Below are positions 23,652 to 33,506 of a stretch of 64,000 nucleotides of DNA, piece by piece (the stretch's first letter is position 1; each line of letters begins with the position of its first letter). The stretch spans positions 45,888 to 109,887 of the forward strand of contig NZ_BMDO01000014.1 of assembly GCF_014635825.1 (NCBI RefSeq), written 5' to 3'. A program made the position numbers and the translations under genes. Below the pieces are notes generated by a model that was not told the origin of the DNA, made no database searches, and saw only the letters and a program-made list of their open reading frames with translations. This stretch comes from Mucilaginibacter galii. Lineage in GTDB: Bacteria > Bacteroidota > Bacteroidia > Sphingobacteriales > Sphingobacteriaceae.

Positions 23652-26561
23652 ATGAAACTGAATATTGATTACCAGGAGAAATTCCAAGCCAGACACATTG
23701 CACCAAACGATGCAGACACAGCTAAAATGCTGAAAACCGTTGGGGCAGAATCATTAGACCAACTGATTGAACAAACCGTTCCTGATAAGATCCGCTTAAA
23801 AAGCCCGCTCAATTTACCGGCCGCAAAAAGCGAGTTTGATTACCTGAATACGCTGAAACAAACCGTATCCAAAAACAAGGTTTTCAAATCGTACATAGGC
23901 CAGGGTTATTACGATGTGATCGTACCGGGCGTTATTCAGCGCAATATTCTGGAAAACCCGGGCTGGTACACGCAGTACACGCCTTACCAGGCCGAAATTG
24001 CTCAGGGCCGTTTACAAGCCCTGTTAAACTTCCAAACCATGGTGTTGGATTTAACTGGAATGCAAATTGCGAATGCCTCTTTATTAGACGAAGGTACCGC
24101 AGCAGCCGAGGCTATGTTTATGCAATACAGCCTGCGTAAAAATCAAAAAGCTAATACCTTCTTTGTGAGCGAAGAGATCTTCCCGCAAACTATAGATATT
24201 TTAAAAACCCGTTCGGAGCCTTATGGCATCCAACTGGTTATTGGCGACCACCGTACGGTTGAACTAACCGACGATATGTTCGGCGCCATTATACAATATC
24301 CGGCTAAAGATGGTGCAGTATACAACTATACCGACTTTGCCGACGCTGCCCATACCAAAAATATTAAGCTGACCGTAGTGGCCGATTTAATGAGCCTGGT
24401 ACTATTAACCCCTCCGGGCGAGTGGGGAGCCGATATTGTGGTAGGTACCAGTCAACGTTTTGGTGTACCTATGGGCTTTGGTGGTCCGCATGCGGCCTTT
24501 TTTGCTACCAAAGAAGAATACAAACGCTCTATGCCGGGCCGTATTATTGGTGTAACCATTGATAGTGCCGGTAACTACGCCCTGCGTATGGCATTGCAAA
24601 CCCGCGAGCAGCACATCCGCCGTGATAAGGCAACTTCTAACATTTGTACTGCGCAGGCCTTATTGGCTATTATGGCCAGTATGTATGGCGTGTACCATGG
24701 TCCGCAAGGGTTAATCCTCATTGCCCAGCGTATACATGGCTTAGCTGTTTTATTGGCTAAAGCCTTAGGCGAATTAGGTTATGAGCAGTTAAACGATAGC
24801 TATTTTGATACCGTTAAGTTTGAGTTAGGTGTTTTAGCTAACCCTATCCATTCTGAAGCGCTGAATAACGAAATGAACCTACATTATAGCGGTTCTACCG
24901 TAAGTATTTCGTTAGATGAAACTACATCGCCCGAGGATATTAAAACCATCATCCGCTTTTTTGCCAAAGTAAAAGGAAAAACATCGAGCGATGTGAATTT
25001 TGATGAACTGAAAGCCAACCTGGAAACCGTTATTCCAACTGAGCTGCAACGTACTTCAGCGTTTTTAACCCACCCGGTATTTAACTCGCACCATTCGGAG
25101 CATGAAATGCTGCGTTACATTAAATCTTTAGAAGCTAAAGATCTGTCGTTAACGCACTCGATGATCGCTTTAGGGTCATGCACCATGAAGCTGAACGCCA
25201 CTACCGAAATGATACCGGTAACCTGGCCAGAGCTCAGTAAAATGCACCCCTTTGCCCCTGCCGACCAAACCGGCGGTTACATGCAAATATTCGACGAACT
25301 GAATAAATGGTTAAGCGAAATTACCGGCTTTGCCGCCATGAGCTTACAGCCTAACGCTGGCGCACAGGGCGAATATGCAGGCTTAATGGTGATCCGTGCT
25401 TACCATAACGACCGTGGTGATCATCACCGTAATATTGCCTTAATTCCATCATCGGCACACGGTACCAACCCTGCTTCGGCAGCTATGGCCGGTATGAAGA
25501 TCGTGGTGGTGCGATGTGATGATAACGGTAACATTGACGTAGCCGATATGCGCGCCAAAGCCGAGCAGTATAAAAACGAGCTAAGCTGCTTAATGGTGAC
25601 TTACCCTTCTACCCATGGTGTGTTCGAAGAGTCGATCATTGAGATCTGCGAGATCATCCACGCCCATGGCGGACAAGTTTATATGGACGGTGCCAACATG
25701 AACGCACAGGTAGGCTTAACCAGCCCGGCCAATATTGGTGCCGATGTTTGCCATTTAAATTTACATAAAACCTTCTGTATCCCTCACGGTGGTGGTGGCC
25801 CCGGTATGGGCCCAATTGGTGTAGCTAAGCACCTGGTGCCTTACCTGCCAGGCCATGCGGTGGTAAATATCGATCAGGGTAAATCTATACCGGCGGTATC
25901 TGCAGCGCCTTGGGGTTCGGCTTCTATCTTAATTATATCACACGCGTATATTGCTATGATGGGCGGCGAAGGTTTAACCGATGCCACCAAGTACGCTATC
26001 CTGAACGCTAACTATATTAAAGCCCGTTTAGAGCAGCACTACCCGGTATTATACGCAGGTGCCAACGGTCGTTGCGCACACGAAATGATATTGGATTGTC
26101 GCAGCTTTAAAAACATTGGTGTTGAGGTAACTGATATAGCCAAACGTTTAATGGACTATGGTTTTCATGCACCAACAGTATCTTTCCCGGTGGCGGGTAC
26201 CGTTATGGTAGAGCCAACCGAATCGGAGCCTAAACATGAGTTGGACCGTTTTTGCGATGCCATGATTGCCATCCGCAATGAAATTACAGATGTGGAAAAC
26301 GGTTTGCTGGATAAAACCGACAATCCGTTAAAGAATGCGCCACATACCGCAGCCGTAATTACCGGCAACGAGTGGACCCACCCGTACACCCGCCAAAAAG
26401 CAGCTTTCCCGCTGCCTTATGTAGCGGCTTACAAATTTTGGCCATCGGTTGGTCGTGTAAATGATACCTACGGAGATCGTACTTTGATCTGCTCATGCCC
26501 GCCACTAAGCGATTATGAGTTTGAAGAAAGCGAAGTAACTACACCGGAATACGGAACGTGA
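23652..26561 (+). CDS. gcvP: Glycine dehydrogenase (aminomethyl-transferring), glycine cleavage P-protein
   Basis: A 969-residue PLP enzyme that decarboxylates glycine and passes the aminomethyl group to lipoylated H-protein. Single-chain form: both the N-terminal half (ANASLLDEGTAAAEAM, DLTGMQ) and the catalytic half (ALGSCTMKLNAT, QPNAGAQGEYAGL, SSAHGTNPASA) are present. The PLP-binding Lys is in LNLHKTFCIPHGGGGPG. I start at the ATG at 23652 (MKLNIDYQEKF); an upstream TTG frame begins inside the promoter. No gcvT, gcvH or glycine riboswitch is adjacent, so the complex is encoded at scattered loci as in many Bacteroidota. Good codon quality throughout and a terminator follows. Confidence 0.97.
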   Translation: MKLNIDYQEKFQARHIAPNDADTAKMLKTVGAESLDQLIEQTVPDKIRLKSPLNLPAAKSEFDYLNTLKQTVSKNKVFKSYIGQGYYDVIVPGVIQRNILENPGWYTQYTPYQAEIAQGRLQALLNFQTMVLDLTGMQIANASLLDEGTAAAEAMFMQYSLRKNQKANTFFVSEEIFPQTIDILKTRSEPYGIQLVIGDHRTVELTDDMFGAIIQYPAKDGAVYNYTDFADAAHTKNIKLTVVADLMSLVLLTPPGEWGADIVVGTSQRFGVPMGFGGPHAAFFATKEEYKRSMPGRIIGVTIDSAGNYALRMALQTREQHIRRDKATSNICTAQALLAIMASMYGVYHGPQGLILIAQRIHGLAVLLAKALGELGYEQLNDSYFDTVKFELGVLANPIHSEALNNEMNLHYSGSTVSISLDETTSPEDIKTIIRFFAKVKGKTSSDVNFDELKANLETVIPTELQRTSAFLTHPVFNSHHSEHEMLRYIKSLEAKDLSLTHSMIALGSCTMKLNATTEMIPVTWPELSKMHPFAPADQTGGYMQIFDELNKWLSEITGFAAMSLQPNAGAQGEYAGLMVIRAYHNDRGDHHRNIALIPSSAHGTNPASAAMAGMKIVVVRCDDNGNIDVADMRAKAEQYKNELSCLMVTYPSTHGVFEESIIEICEIIHAHGGQVYMDGANMNAQVGLTSPANIGADVCHLNLHKTFCIPHGGGGPGMGPIGVAKHLVPYLPGHAVVNIDQGKSIPAVSAAPWGSASILIISHAYIAMMGGEGLTDATKYAILNANYIKARLEQHYPVLYAGANGRCAHEMILDCRSFKNIGVEVTDIAKRLMDYGFHAPTVSFPVAGTVMVEPTESEPKHELDRFCDAMIAIRNEITDVENGLLDKTDNPLKNAPHTAAVITGNEWTHPYTRQKAAFPLPYVAAYKFWPSVGRVNDTYGDRTLICSCPPLSDYEFEESEVTTPEYGT

Positions 26562-26620
26562 TCAATTTCTGAACCGGAATTTTAGGAATTATAGAATTAC
26601 CGGAATTGAATACTTATAAA

Positions 26621-26651
26621 CAATAAAGGCTCCCTGGTGGAGCCTTTATTG
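26621..26651. terminator. Bidirectional terminator after gcvP
   Basis: A 13-bp perfect stem (26621-26633 with 26639-26651), loop CTGGT, with AAA/TTT-rich flanks on both sides, between the convergent gcvP and pafA genes. Confidence 0.85.
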
Positions 26652-26674
26652 TTTATGTTAAAAATGTTATTGCA

Positions 26675-26743
26675 ACTTGTCAGTCTGAGCTTGTCGAAGA
26701 CCTAACAAGCGTACAAGTCTTCGACAAGCTCAGACTGACAAGT
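26675..26743. repeat. Intergenic palindromic repeat, family B
   Basis: Perfect 27-base inverted arms (26675-26701 and 26717-26743) around a 15-base spacer. The arm core is identical to that at 11354-11417, while the spacers differ. Confidence 0.87.
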
Positions 26744-26798
26744 TGATTATTTTTTCGTCATTATCATCGCTGTGCAACTGGCATAACGAACTACTTTT

Positions 26799-26832
26799 CT
26801 ACGCAGAGATTGCTTCGTACCTCGCAATGACG
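26799..26832. repeat. Half copy of a family A-type repeat
   Basis: CTACGCAGAGATTGCTTCG followed by CTCGCAATGAC resembles the right arm of family A and shares its first 19 bases with 56392-56410. No left arm is present. With the terminator and the family B element this accounts for most of the 309-base gap between gcvP and pafA, which holds no gene. Confidence 0.55.
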
Positions 26833-26870
26833 TAAGGGAGTTTTGACTAACCGACTCTCCGACCAACAGC

Positions 26871-28514
26871 CTACTTCATCACCTCCGGTATTACCTTGCC
26901 TATGCAACCGCTTGGCATTTGGATGTGCAGCAGGGCGGCTACCGTGGCCGATATATCGGTCATGTGGGTATCGCGGTTCAAAGTGCCGTGTTTAACGCCC
27001 CAGCCCATAAATACCAGTGGAATGTGGGTATCGTAAGGTGCATTTACGCCGTGCGAAGTACCTGTTTTGCTGCGGCTGGCATACCATCCTGGTTTCAAAA
27101 TAAATTGAATAGCACCACTACGCTCGGCGTTATAACCGTTAATGATACGCTCACGAAAATCGGCCGGAATAGGCGCTTCCTGTGCTCTCTGCATATCTAC
27201 CACGTACAATACACCATCGCGCTTGCGCAGGTAGTTCATACAATCCTGTTTCATTTTTTCAAAATCGGCTTTAGAATTTCCAATGGCTACATTGTTAAAG
27301 TTAATTTGGTAATTATCTATACCTAAAATGGCACGCTTAACCTTGTACTGGTCTTCCAGCATACGGTTAAGGTCGGTAGCAACCGCGCCGCCGTCAAACA
27401 AGCCTGTTGGTATGTTATGATCTTTCATGAATGTGGCATTATTGGCCGCACCATGATCGGCGGTTAAAAACACGGTATAATTGCCCTTGCCTACTTTGGC
27501 ATCCAGGTAAGAGAAAAAGTTAGCCAGATCCTGGTCTAACCGCAGGTAAGTATCTTCGGCCTCTATAGAATTAGGCCCAAACTGGTGACCTACATAATCT
27601 GTCGAAGAAAGACTTACGGCTAAAAAGTCGGTTTGCGTGCCTTTACCCAACTGCTCTGCATCAAGCGCTGCTTTGGCAAAGTCGAGTGTTAAGGTATTTC
27701 CCGCAGGATTGCTGCGGAGTAAGCCTAAACCTGCGCCTTTAGGGTTATGTGGAAATACTGGACTGGTTTCGCCGCTATACATCCCTTCGTATGGTGTATT
27801 GTCGGCGGTGCTTTGCACATAAGTGGCTATTGGATAAAGTGTGTTCCAGGGCTTGGCTATATAGCTGGCCGGTAGCTTAAGGCTGTTAAACTTGCTTACC
27901 CAGGCAGGTAGCTGCTGCATGTAATAGGTACTGGTAATAAAGTTACCGGTAGCATCATCAAACCAATACGAACCATTGGGGGTATGCCCTGCAGGTAATA
28001 TACTACCCCGGTCTTTCAAAGCAATTCCTATTACTTTAGAACGGAAGTTGGTAGCCAGTTTCAACTCATCGGTTATGGTGCTGGCCTGTAAGTTACGGGG
28101 CGACATCAGCCCTGCTTTTGAGGCAGTACCTACACTTTGCACGGTGGTATCTTCGGTACAATACATATTGTAACCGGTGCTTTGTATATAAAAATTATTG
28201 GCGGCAATACCGTGGATGGCCGGCACCGAACCTGTATAGATACAGCTATGGCCAGGTCCGGTTTCGGTAGGCAGGTAATCTATATGGGTGTTTTCGCAGG
28301 TAAAACCTTCGCCCAGCAAGCGCTTAAAGCCCCCGCTTTGGTAACGGTCGTTATAACGGTATAGATAATCCCAGCGCATTTGGTCAACTACAATACCCAC
28401 TACCAGTTTTGGGCGGGTAACGCCGGCTGGTGCAGGAGCGGGCTTTGCTTTTTGAGCGGTAGTGATTAATGGTGCACAAGCCAATACGGCCAGCAGTATA
28501 TTTTTGTAATTCAT
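26871..28514 (-). CDS. pafA: PafA-type exported alkaline phosphatase
   Basis: A 547-residue exported phosphomonoesterase of the alkaline phosphatase superfamily, matching the phosphate-insensitive PafA enzymes of Bacteroidota that release phosphate from organic phosphates. Signal peptide MNYKNILLAVLACAPLITTAQ starts at 28514 (another ATG at 28523 is possible). Active-site marks: nucleophile Thr85 in PTETGPGHS, Asn106 in AANNFY, and Lys167/Arg169 in ALKDRGS, the PafA-specific pair. Metal ligands appear in VVDQMRWDY, DYVGHQFGPNS and FLTADHGA, and SHGVNAPYDTHIPL carries the C-terminal His. No PhoB-like site was recognised upstream. Confidence 0.92.
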   Translation of the reverse strand: MNYKNILLAVLACAPLITTAQKAKPAPAPAGVTRPKLVVGIVVDQMRWDYLYRYNDRYQSGGFKRLLGEGFTCENTHIDYLPTETGPGHSCIYTGSVPAIHGIAANNFYIQSTGYNMYCTEDTTVQSVGTASKAGLMSPRNLQASTITDELKLATNFRSKVIGIALKDRGSILPAGHTPNGSYWFDDATGNFITSTYYMQQLPAWVSKFNSLKLPASYIAKPWNTLYPIATYVQSTADNTPYEGMYSGETSPVFPHNPKGAGLGLLRSNPAGNTLTLDFAKAALDAEQLGKGTQTDFLAVSLSSTDYVGHQFGPNSIEAEDTYLRLDQDLANFFSYLDAKVGKGNYTVFLTADHGAANNATFMKDHNIPTGLFDGGAVATDLNRMLEDQYKVKRAILGIDNYQINFNNVAIGNSKADFEKMKQDCMNYLRKRDGVLYVVDMQRAQEAPIPADFRERIINGYNAERSGAIQFILKPGWYASRSKTGTSHGVNAPYDTHIPLVFMGWGVKHGTLNRDTHMTDISATVAALLHIQMPSGCIGKVIPEVMK

Positions 28515-28566
28515 TGTATGCATTTAAGAAGCCAAATATGGGCATTGATACCTATACGTTGTGTGA

Positions 28567-28574
28567 TATTTTTG
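28567..28574 (+). promoter_or_regulatory. Possible -7 box for the alpha/beta hydrolase gene
   Basis: TATTTTTG matches TAnnTTTG; it is 79 bases before the ATG at 28654 and no good -33 TTG at 19-21 bases is evident. Confidence 0.35.
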
Positions 28575-28653
28575 TTATGAAATGATAAAATAGCACGGCG
28601 TGTCACGTTACTTTATCAAACAGCGTCATGTATCATAATCTTTAAAGTATACC

Positions 28654-29697
28654 ATGAATAACAACCCGGCCAATACGCCTTACCCTTCTGCCATAAAATT
28701 GCTCATGATGTTATGTATAATCATAATGAGCACACAAGCCCGGGCACAATCTCCCTGGGATAAATTTTACGACCATGATACCCTGACGACCAAAGAGCTG
28801 GGTAAGGTGGTGATCCATGTAACCAAAACCAACCGTAATGCCATTAAACCATTGCTCGTTTACCTCGACGGCTCGGGCAACTACCCCTTATACTACCGCA
28901 AAAATTCGGGCAAGTATAATACTTCAATAGCTTTAGATATTGTAAAGTATGCCAAAGATTACACCGTTGTACTGATCAGCAAACCGGGCATTCCTTTTAG
29001 CGACAGTTTACGATACCAACAGGGCCGGGCTTACTACCCCGATAATGAAGTTTATGATCGCTATTACAGTTTGCAGTGGCGGGCAGGTACAGCATCGGCA
29101 GCCATTAACTACCTGCTGAAAAAAATACCGGTAGATCAAAAACACATTTTGGTCATGGGCTACTCAGAGGGATCGCAAGTGGCGCCTGCGGTAGCCGTTA
29201 TGAACAAAAAGGTGACTCATGTGGTGTGCATGGTTGGTAATGCACTTAACCAGCTTTACGATTTCATAATTAGCGCACGCCTGGATGCCGACCAGGGCAA
29301 TAAAACGGCCCTGGAAAGTCAGCACACGGTAGATTCGTTGTATACCGAGTTTGCAAAGATTTACGCCGATCCAAAATCTACCAGCAAAAAGTGGTTTGGG
29401 GCAACTTACTTAAAATGGAGCAGTTTTTCGGAAAGTACGCCGCTCGAAAATATGCTAAAATTGAACATTCCCATTTTGTACATGGGCGGTGGTAAGGATA
29501 ACAACCAAACCATTATTGATATGGACTATGCCAAACTGGAGTTTTTAAGAAAAGGCAAAACTAACCTTACCTATAAAGTATACGAAAACAGCAATCACTA
29601 TTTGCAGGAAACGGAGATGAACGACGGTAAAGAAGTAAGAACCGACCGAAGCGATGAAGCCCACCAGTTTGCCTTAACCTGGAGTAAAGCAAACTGA
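28654..29697 (+). CDS. Exported alpha/beta hydrolase
   Basis: A 347-residue exported protein with a long signal region (hydrophobic core LLMMLCIIIMSTQARAQ). The hydrolase fold is shown by the oxyanion-side LLVYLDGSGNYP, the nucleophile elbow GYSEGSQVAP (Ser), the acidic residue in ILYMGGGKDNNQ and the final His in NSNHYLQE. It resembles dipeptidyl/acyl hydrolases of the BAAT/dienelactone type but I cannot assign a substrate. It is divergent from pafA and convergent with the PepSY gene; it seems monocistronic. Confidence 0.82.
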   Translation: MNNNPANTPYPSAIKLLMMLCIIIMSTQARAQSPWDKFYDHDTLTTKELGKVVIHVTKTNRNAIKPLLVYLDGSGNYPLYYRKNSGKYNTSIALDIVKYAKDYTVVLISKPGIPFSDSLRYQQGRAYYPDNEVYDRYYSLQWRAGTASAAINYLLKKIPVDQKHILVMGYSEGSQVAPAVAVMNKKVTHVVCMVGNALNQLYDFIISARLDADQGNKTALESQHTVDSLYTEFAKIYADPKSTSKKWFGATYLKWSSFSESTPLENMLKLNIPILYMGGGKDNNQTIIDMDYAKLEFLRKGKTNLTYKVYENSNHYLQETEMNDGKEVRTDRSDEAHQFALTWSKAN

Positions 29698-29744
29698 TGG
29701 GCTGTGCATGATACGTTATAGGCACTAATCCAACGCATTTGGCC

Positions 29745-30932
29745 CTATGACAATTTGCTTTGTGCTTTACCTAACGCCGTATCTAAATGCCGGTGCGATT
29801 TTTTGTGACTTATTTCTTTTACCTTTTTGCCTTTACCTTTCTTACGTTTACCCAGGTAAATAATTAGGCCGGTAAGGGGTAAACTGGCACAGATGAGGCT
29901 TACGATGAAGGCCAGTATCTTACCCGGCAAACCTGCTATTTGCCCTACGTGTATATCGTAGTTCATGTCTTCCAGTTTCAGGCCCAGGCTTTTTTGGGTG
30001 TTGGGCAAGTACAGCAGCGTTTTGCCGGTGTACTGGTCAAACTGGTACGTATCGCGGTAGCTGTAGCGTAATGGCTCTTCGTAAGCCACGCCGTAGAGGG
30101 CTTGTCCCGGGGTGGCACCGCCATAAAATATGAGCATGTTGGCCTGCGGCGATTTTTGGGTGATGGTTGCATAGGCCACATCAATAGCCGGTATATTTTG
30201 CTTTACCGCTTTCAGCGTAGAATCTGATTTAAATTCTTTGCGCTCAATAGCAATGGTTTTACCCAGGTTGCCGCCCTTGTAAATGCCTTCGCGCACCCAC
30301 TCAAACGACATGGATAACCCCGTAACGGCCAGTACCAAAGCAATGGCAGTAGAGTAAAAGCCCAGCACATTGTGCAGATCGTAATTTACACGGCGCCAGC
30401 GCGACCCCCATTTTATAGTAAAGCTGCGCTTACGGTCGGTTTTACGTTTTGGCCACCAAAGTATAATTCCGGTAATCATGAGCACTACGAAGATGAGCAC
30501 CGAGGTGCCTACCACAATGCGTCCTACATTATCGGGCAAAAGCAGGTATAAGTGAATGTACTGAACAATGATGAAGAAATTGCGCTGCAGCAGATCATCA
30601 TGCAGTACCTTGCCGGTGTAGGGGTTAATATAAATGTTATGGTAACCCACCTTATCAACCAACCCCACAAGCGCAGGCCTGTCGATACCGTTATAAATGG
30701 TACCGCTTACCTTGCCGGCCGGTAAATATTTAAGCGCTTGCCGATGCAATACTGATGGCTTTAAAAAAGGCTTGCTTTGCACTTCCACTTTACGGTAGCT
30801 GTGCATGGCATCCTGTATCTCATCCTGAAAGCAAAAAATGCAACCGGTAATGCTCACTATAAACACCACAAGCCCGGAAATGAATCCGAGCCAACGATGC
30901 ATAAACAGTATGGCTTTTTTAAATGCCGTCAT
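29745..30932 (-). CDS. PepSY-associated TM protein (iron/siderophore reductase-like)
   Basis: A 395-residue inner-membrane protein. MHRWLGFISGLVVFIVSITGCIFCFQDEI is the typical first helix, including the conserved His-Arg-Trp; three further helices are VGTSVLIFVVLMITGIILWWP, STAIALVLAVTGLSMSFEW and ILAFIVSLICASLPLTGLIIYLG. Periplasmic loops between carry PepSY-like segments, and the C-terminus is very Lys-rich. Family members encoded beside TonB-dependent siderophore receptors are thought to reduce ferric siderophores in the periplasm. Here the gene starts 13 bases after the receptor gene on the same strand, so the two form one operon. Confidence 0.88.
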   Translation of the reverse strand: MTAFKKAILFMHRWLGFISGLVVFIVSITGCIFCFQDEIQDAMHSYRKVEVQSKPFLKPSVLHRQALKYLPAGKVSGTIYNGIDRPALVGLVDKVGYHNIYINPYTGKVLHDDLLQRNFFIIVQYIHLYLLLPDNVGRIVVGTSVLIFVVLMITGIILWWPKRKTDRKRSFTIKWGSRWRRVNYDLHNVLGFYSTAIALVLAVTGLSMSFEWVREGIYKGGNLGKTIAIERKEFKSDSTLKAVKQNIPAIDVAYATITQKSPQANMLIFYGGATPGQALYGVAYEEPLRYSYRDTYQFDQYTGKTLLYLPNTQKSLGLKLEDMNYDIHVGQIAGLPGKILAFIVSLICASLPLTGLIIYLGKRKKGKGKKVKEISHKKSHRHLDTALGKAQSKLS

Positions 30933-30945
30933 ATACGCTTACTTA

Positions 30946-33423
30946 TTAAAATTTGTAAGATGCACTCAATACAAACTGACGTGGGTTTTGAGGATTTATA
31001 GTAGTGTAACCAGTGTAGTAGCGCTTGTTGCCTACATTGTTTGCTGCTAAGCCTAAACGGTATTTAACACGATCTAAAAACAGGTTGGCGTTTAATACCG
31101 TATAAGATGGCAGCGTAAAAGTACCCTGAGCTACACTGTTAATTACTTTGTTTTCGCTGGCGTAATTACCGCCGAAACCGGCTCCTAAACCTTTAACCAG
31201 GGTTTGAGGTAAACGATAGCTCACATAGAAGTTGGCTAAATAAGGCGAACCGGCCGTGTTGGGACGCAAACCTTCAACGTCTGCATCGGCACGAATGTAT
31301 TTAGAGTTGTTGTAAGAGAAACCTGCAATTACATTTAGTGCTGATATTGGGTTGGCAATAATTTCTGCTTCGAAACCCTCGCTTCTTTGTGTACCATCCT
31401 GCACCTGTGGATTAGGGATCTCTGCCGAACCTTGCAGGTTGCGTAAAACGTTAGTGAGTTTGATGTTGTAGTAACTTACTGTACCATTTAGCTTACCATT
31501 GAATAAAGCCATTTTAACACCGCCTTCTAATTGATTAGCATTCTGTGCTTTTGGCGTTACAGTAGTACCGGTAATATCCTGGAAGGGGCGGGGATTAACA
31601 AATCCGTTTTGATAATTGGCAAAAAAGGAAAGCTGTTCTTTTAACGCCTGATACACTAAACCGAATTTTGGCGAAAGAACGGTTTGGCTATATGGTTTTG
31701 CTGTTTGCGTTCCGGCCAAATCGTAACTGCCTTTATTTTCAAAGCGGTCTACACGTACACCTGCCGATGCCAACAACTGCTCCGTTATGTTAAACACGTC
31801 TGATACATAGGCGCTGTAGGTATTGGTTTTATAGATGTAAGGAAAAGTATTCTTATCATCAAAGAACTTAGGCGTAAGTTTGTACTGCGTTTCTCTGTTA
31901 AAGCTGCCGTAATCGAACGTTGCGCTATTTATAGGCGCTGCTCCATACGCGTTACCATAATAAACCTGATTAGAATTAACGTGCTGATAATCCAATCCAA
32001 CTACAAAACGGTTACGAAACTGCCCGATGTTGAAGTCACCATTAATGTTTTCCTGTACTTCAATAGCATCGAACTTACTGTTTGCCGTAGACTGATCGTA
32101 ACGTAAAATGTAATTATTTTGGCCCAGCGGAGAAGCTACACCGGTAGCTGTTTTATCGGTAACGAGGTAAAAATAAGGGCTGGCACCATTAGAAAAACTA
32201 CTTGATGAGGTAAATATAGTTTGTGAGGTTATCTTATCAGATAGTTTATAAGTGGCCTGTGCAAAGTTATTCACACTGCGTGAGCGCTGGGTAACATCTT
32301 CGTTTACGTAAGCTTGATTGTAGTCGATATTAAGGTCGCTTACCTTACTTGCACCCAAAGCCTTTGGTGAATCAAAGAAGAAAAAGAACGGGCGCATAGA
32401 AGAGCTACGACCTAAAAATATTTCGGACTCTAACAAAAACGATAGCCTGTCATTAGCTTTGATAGATAAGCTTGGGGCTATGGCAAAATTGCGTGCCTGT
32501 CCGTAGTTTTGAAAGCTGTTGTTGTTATTGTAAGCCGCATTTAAACGGAATAATACATCTTTATCTTCGGTAACAGGTGTGTTAATATCTATAGTGGTAC
32601 GGGTAAGGCTGTACTTGCTTAAGCCAAAGTTGTAGCTTCCTACACTTTGCGATACCTCGCCACCAAAGCTCTCGTAAGGTTTTTTGGTAACACGGTTAAC
32701 CAAACCCCCAAACGAAGGTAAAGCACTGCCATACAACGTACCCGACGGGCCTTTAATAACTTCTACTTTTTCGGTATTTACAGCATCAACCGTATTAGTT
32801 ACCAAGCCTGCAACGCCATTACGTAAACTACTTTGTACGGTGAAGCCTCTTAAAGTAAAGTACGAACCACCATCGCCGCCGCGGCCTGTGGCATCCCACA
32901 GCTTTTGTAAGCCTGGTGTGTTTCTAAGGGCATCATCAATGGTAAAAACCTGTTGCTCTTTTAATAACTCATTGGTAATTGTGCTATAGCTTTGCGAGTT
33001 CTCTAAGTTGGTTAGCGGTATTTTTGCAGCATCGGTGCTTACTTTACGGGTGTAACGGCTGGCACGGTTAGCCGCCACGTTCACCTCATCTAACTGTGCC
33101 ATACTGGTATTAAGCGTAACTGCCGGGACAGTTATGGCTTGATTAGCGCTAACGCTTACTGTTGTTTCCACACTTTGAATACCTACGGCCGAAACCATAA
33201 GGGTATAAGATCCTTCGGGAGCCTTAATGATATAGTTCCCGTTAACATCGGTCATGGTGCCGTACTTGGTACCTTTAAGGCCAACGGTTACAAAATCGGC
33301 CGGTTTATTATCTGAGGTTATTACCTTACCCTTCACGGTTCCGCGTTGCTGTGCATAAGCACCGGCAACGGTAAACATTATCATAGTGATAGCAATAAGT
33401 AGGGGTTGATAGAGTTTCTTCAT
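30946..33423 (-). CDS. TonB-dependent siderophore receptor with CarboxypepD-reg-like N-domain
   Basis: An 825-residue outer-membrane receptor. Signal peptide ends at about residue 25 (GAYAQ). Residues ~27-110 are a carboxypeptidase-regulatory-like beta domain (GTVKGKVITSDNKPADFVTVGLKG). The plug domain follows with SYSTITNELLKEQQVFTIDDALRNTPG, YFTLRGFTVQSS and VEVIKGPSGTLYGS, the typical siderophore-receptor plug. The 22-strand barrel ends in FVLSASYKF with terminal Phe. Ferric siderophore uptake is likely, ligand unknown. It heads an operon with the PepSY gene, under a clear promoter with two 23-bp operator-like palindromes, the second abutting the start codon. Confidence 0.93.
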   Translation of the reverse strand: MKKLYQPLLIAITMIMFTVAGAYAQQRGTVKGKVITSDNKPADFVTVGLKGTKYGTMTDVNGNYIIKAPEGSYTLMVSAVGIQSVETTVSVSANQAITVPAVTLNTSMAQLDEVNVAANRASRYTRKVSTDAAKIPLTNLENSQSYSTITNELLKEQQVFTIDDALRNTPGLQKLWDATGRGGDGGSYFTLRGFTVQSSLRNGVAGLVTNTVDAVNTEKVEVIKGPSGTLYGSALPSFGGLVNRVTKKPYESFGGEVSQSVGSYNFGLSKYSLTRTTIDINTPVTEDKDVLFRLNAAYNNNNSFQNYGQARNFAIAPSLSIKANDRLSFLLESEIFLGRSSSMRPFFFFFDSPKALGASKVSDLNIDYNQAYVNEDVTQRSRSVNNFAQATYKLSDKITSQTIFTSSSSFSNGASPYFYLVTDKTATGVASPLGQNNYILRYDQSTANSKFDAIEVQENINGDFNIGQFRNRFVVGLDYQHVNSNQVYYGNAYGAAPINSATFDYGSFNRETQYKLTPKFFDDKNTFPYIYKTNTYSAYVSDVFNITEQLLASAGVRVDRFENKGSYDLAGTQTAKPYSQTVLSPKFGLVYQALKEQLSFFANYQNGFVNPRPFQDITGTTVTPKAQNANQLEGGVKMALFNGKLNGTVSYYNIKLTNVLRNLQGSAEIPNPQVQDGTQRSEGFEAEIIANPISALNVIAGFSYNNSKYIRADADVEGLRPNTAGSPYLANFYVSYRLPQTLVKGLGAGFGGNYASENKVINSVAQGTFTLPSYTVLNANLFLDRVKYRLGLAANNVGNKRYYTGYTTINPQNPRQFVLSASYKF

Positions 33424-33446
33424 TTATTTGGACTTATTATAAATAA
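33424..33446. promoter_or_regulatory. Operator-like palindrome, downstream copy
   Basis: A 23-base element with inverted ends TTATTT and AAATAA, lying between the receptor -7 box and its start codon and covering the expected transcription start. It matches the element at 33484-33506 at 19 of 23 positions, in the same orientation. Binding by an iron-responsive repressor is inferred. Confidence 0.6.
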
Positions 33447-33451
33447 CACCG

Positions 33452-33482
33452 CAAAAGTATTACGTTATCTTTACAATCCAAA
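33452..33482 (-). promoter_or_regulatory. Promoter of the siderophore receptor operon (TTTG-N19-TACTTTTG)
   Basis: On the minus strand the -33 box TTTG (33479-33482) and the -7 box TACTTTTG (33452-33459) are 19 bases apart, a full match to the Bacteroidota consensus. The start codon is about 29 bases downstream. Confidence 0.82.
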
Positions 33483-33483
33483 C

Positions 33484-33506
33484 TTATTTTTAATTATTCT
33501 AAATAA
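33484..33506. promoter_or_regulatory. Operator-like palindrome, upstream copy
   Basis: The second 23-base TTATTT...AAATAA element, immediately upstream of the receptor -33 box. With the downstream copy it brackets the core promoter. Confidence 0.6.
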
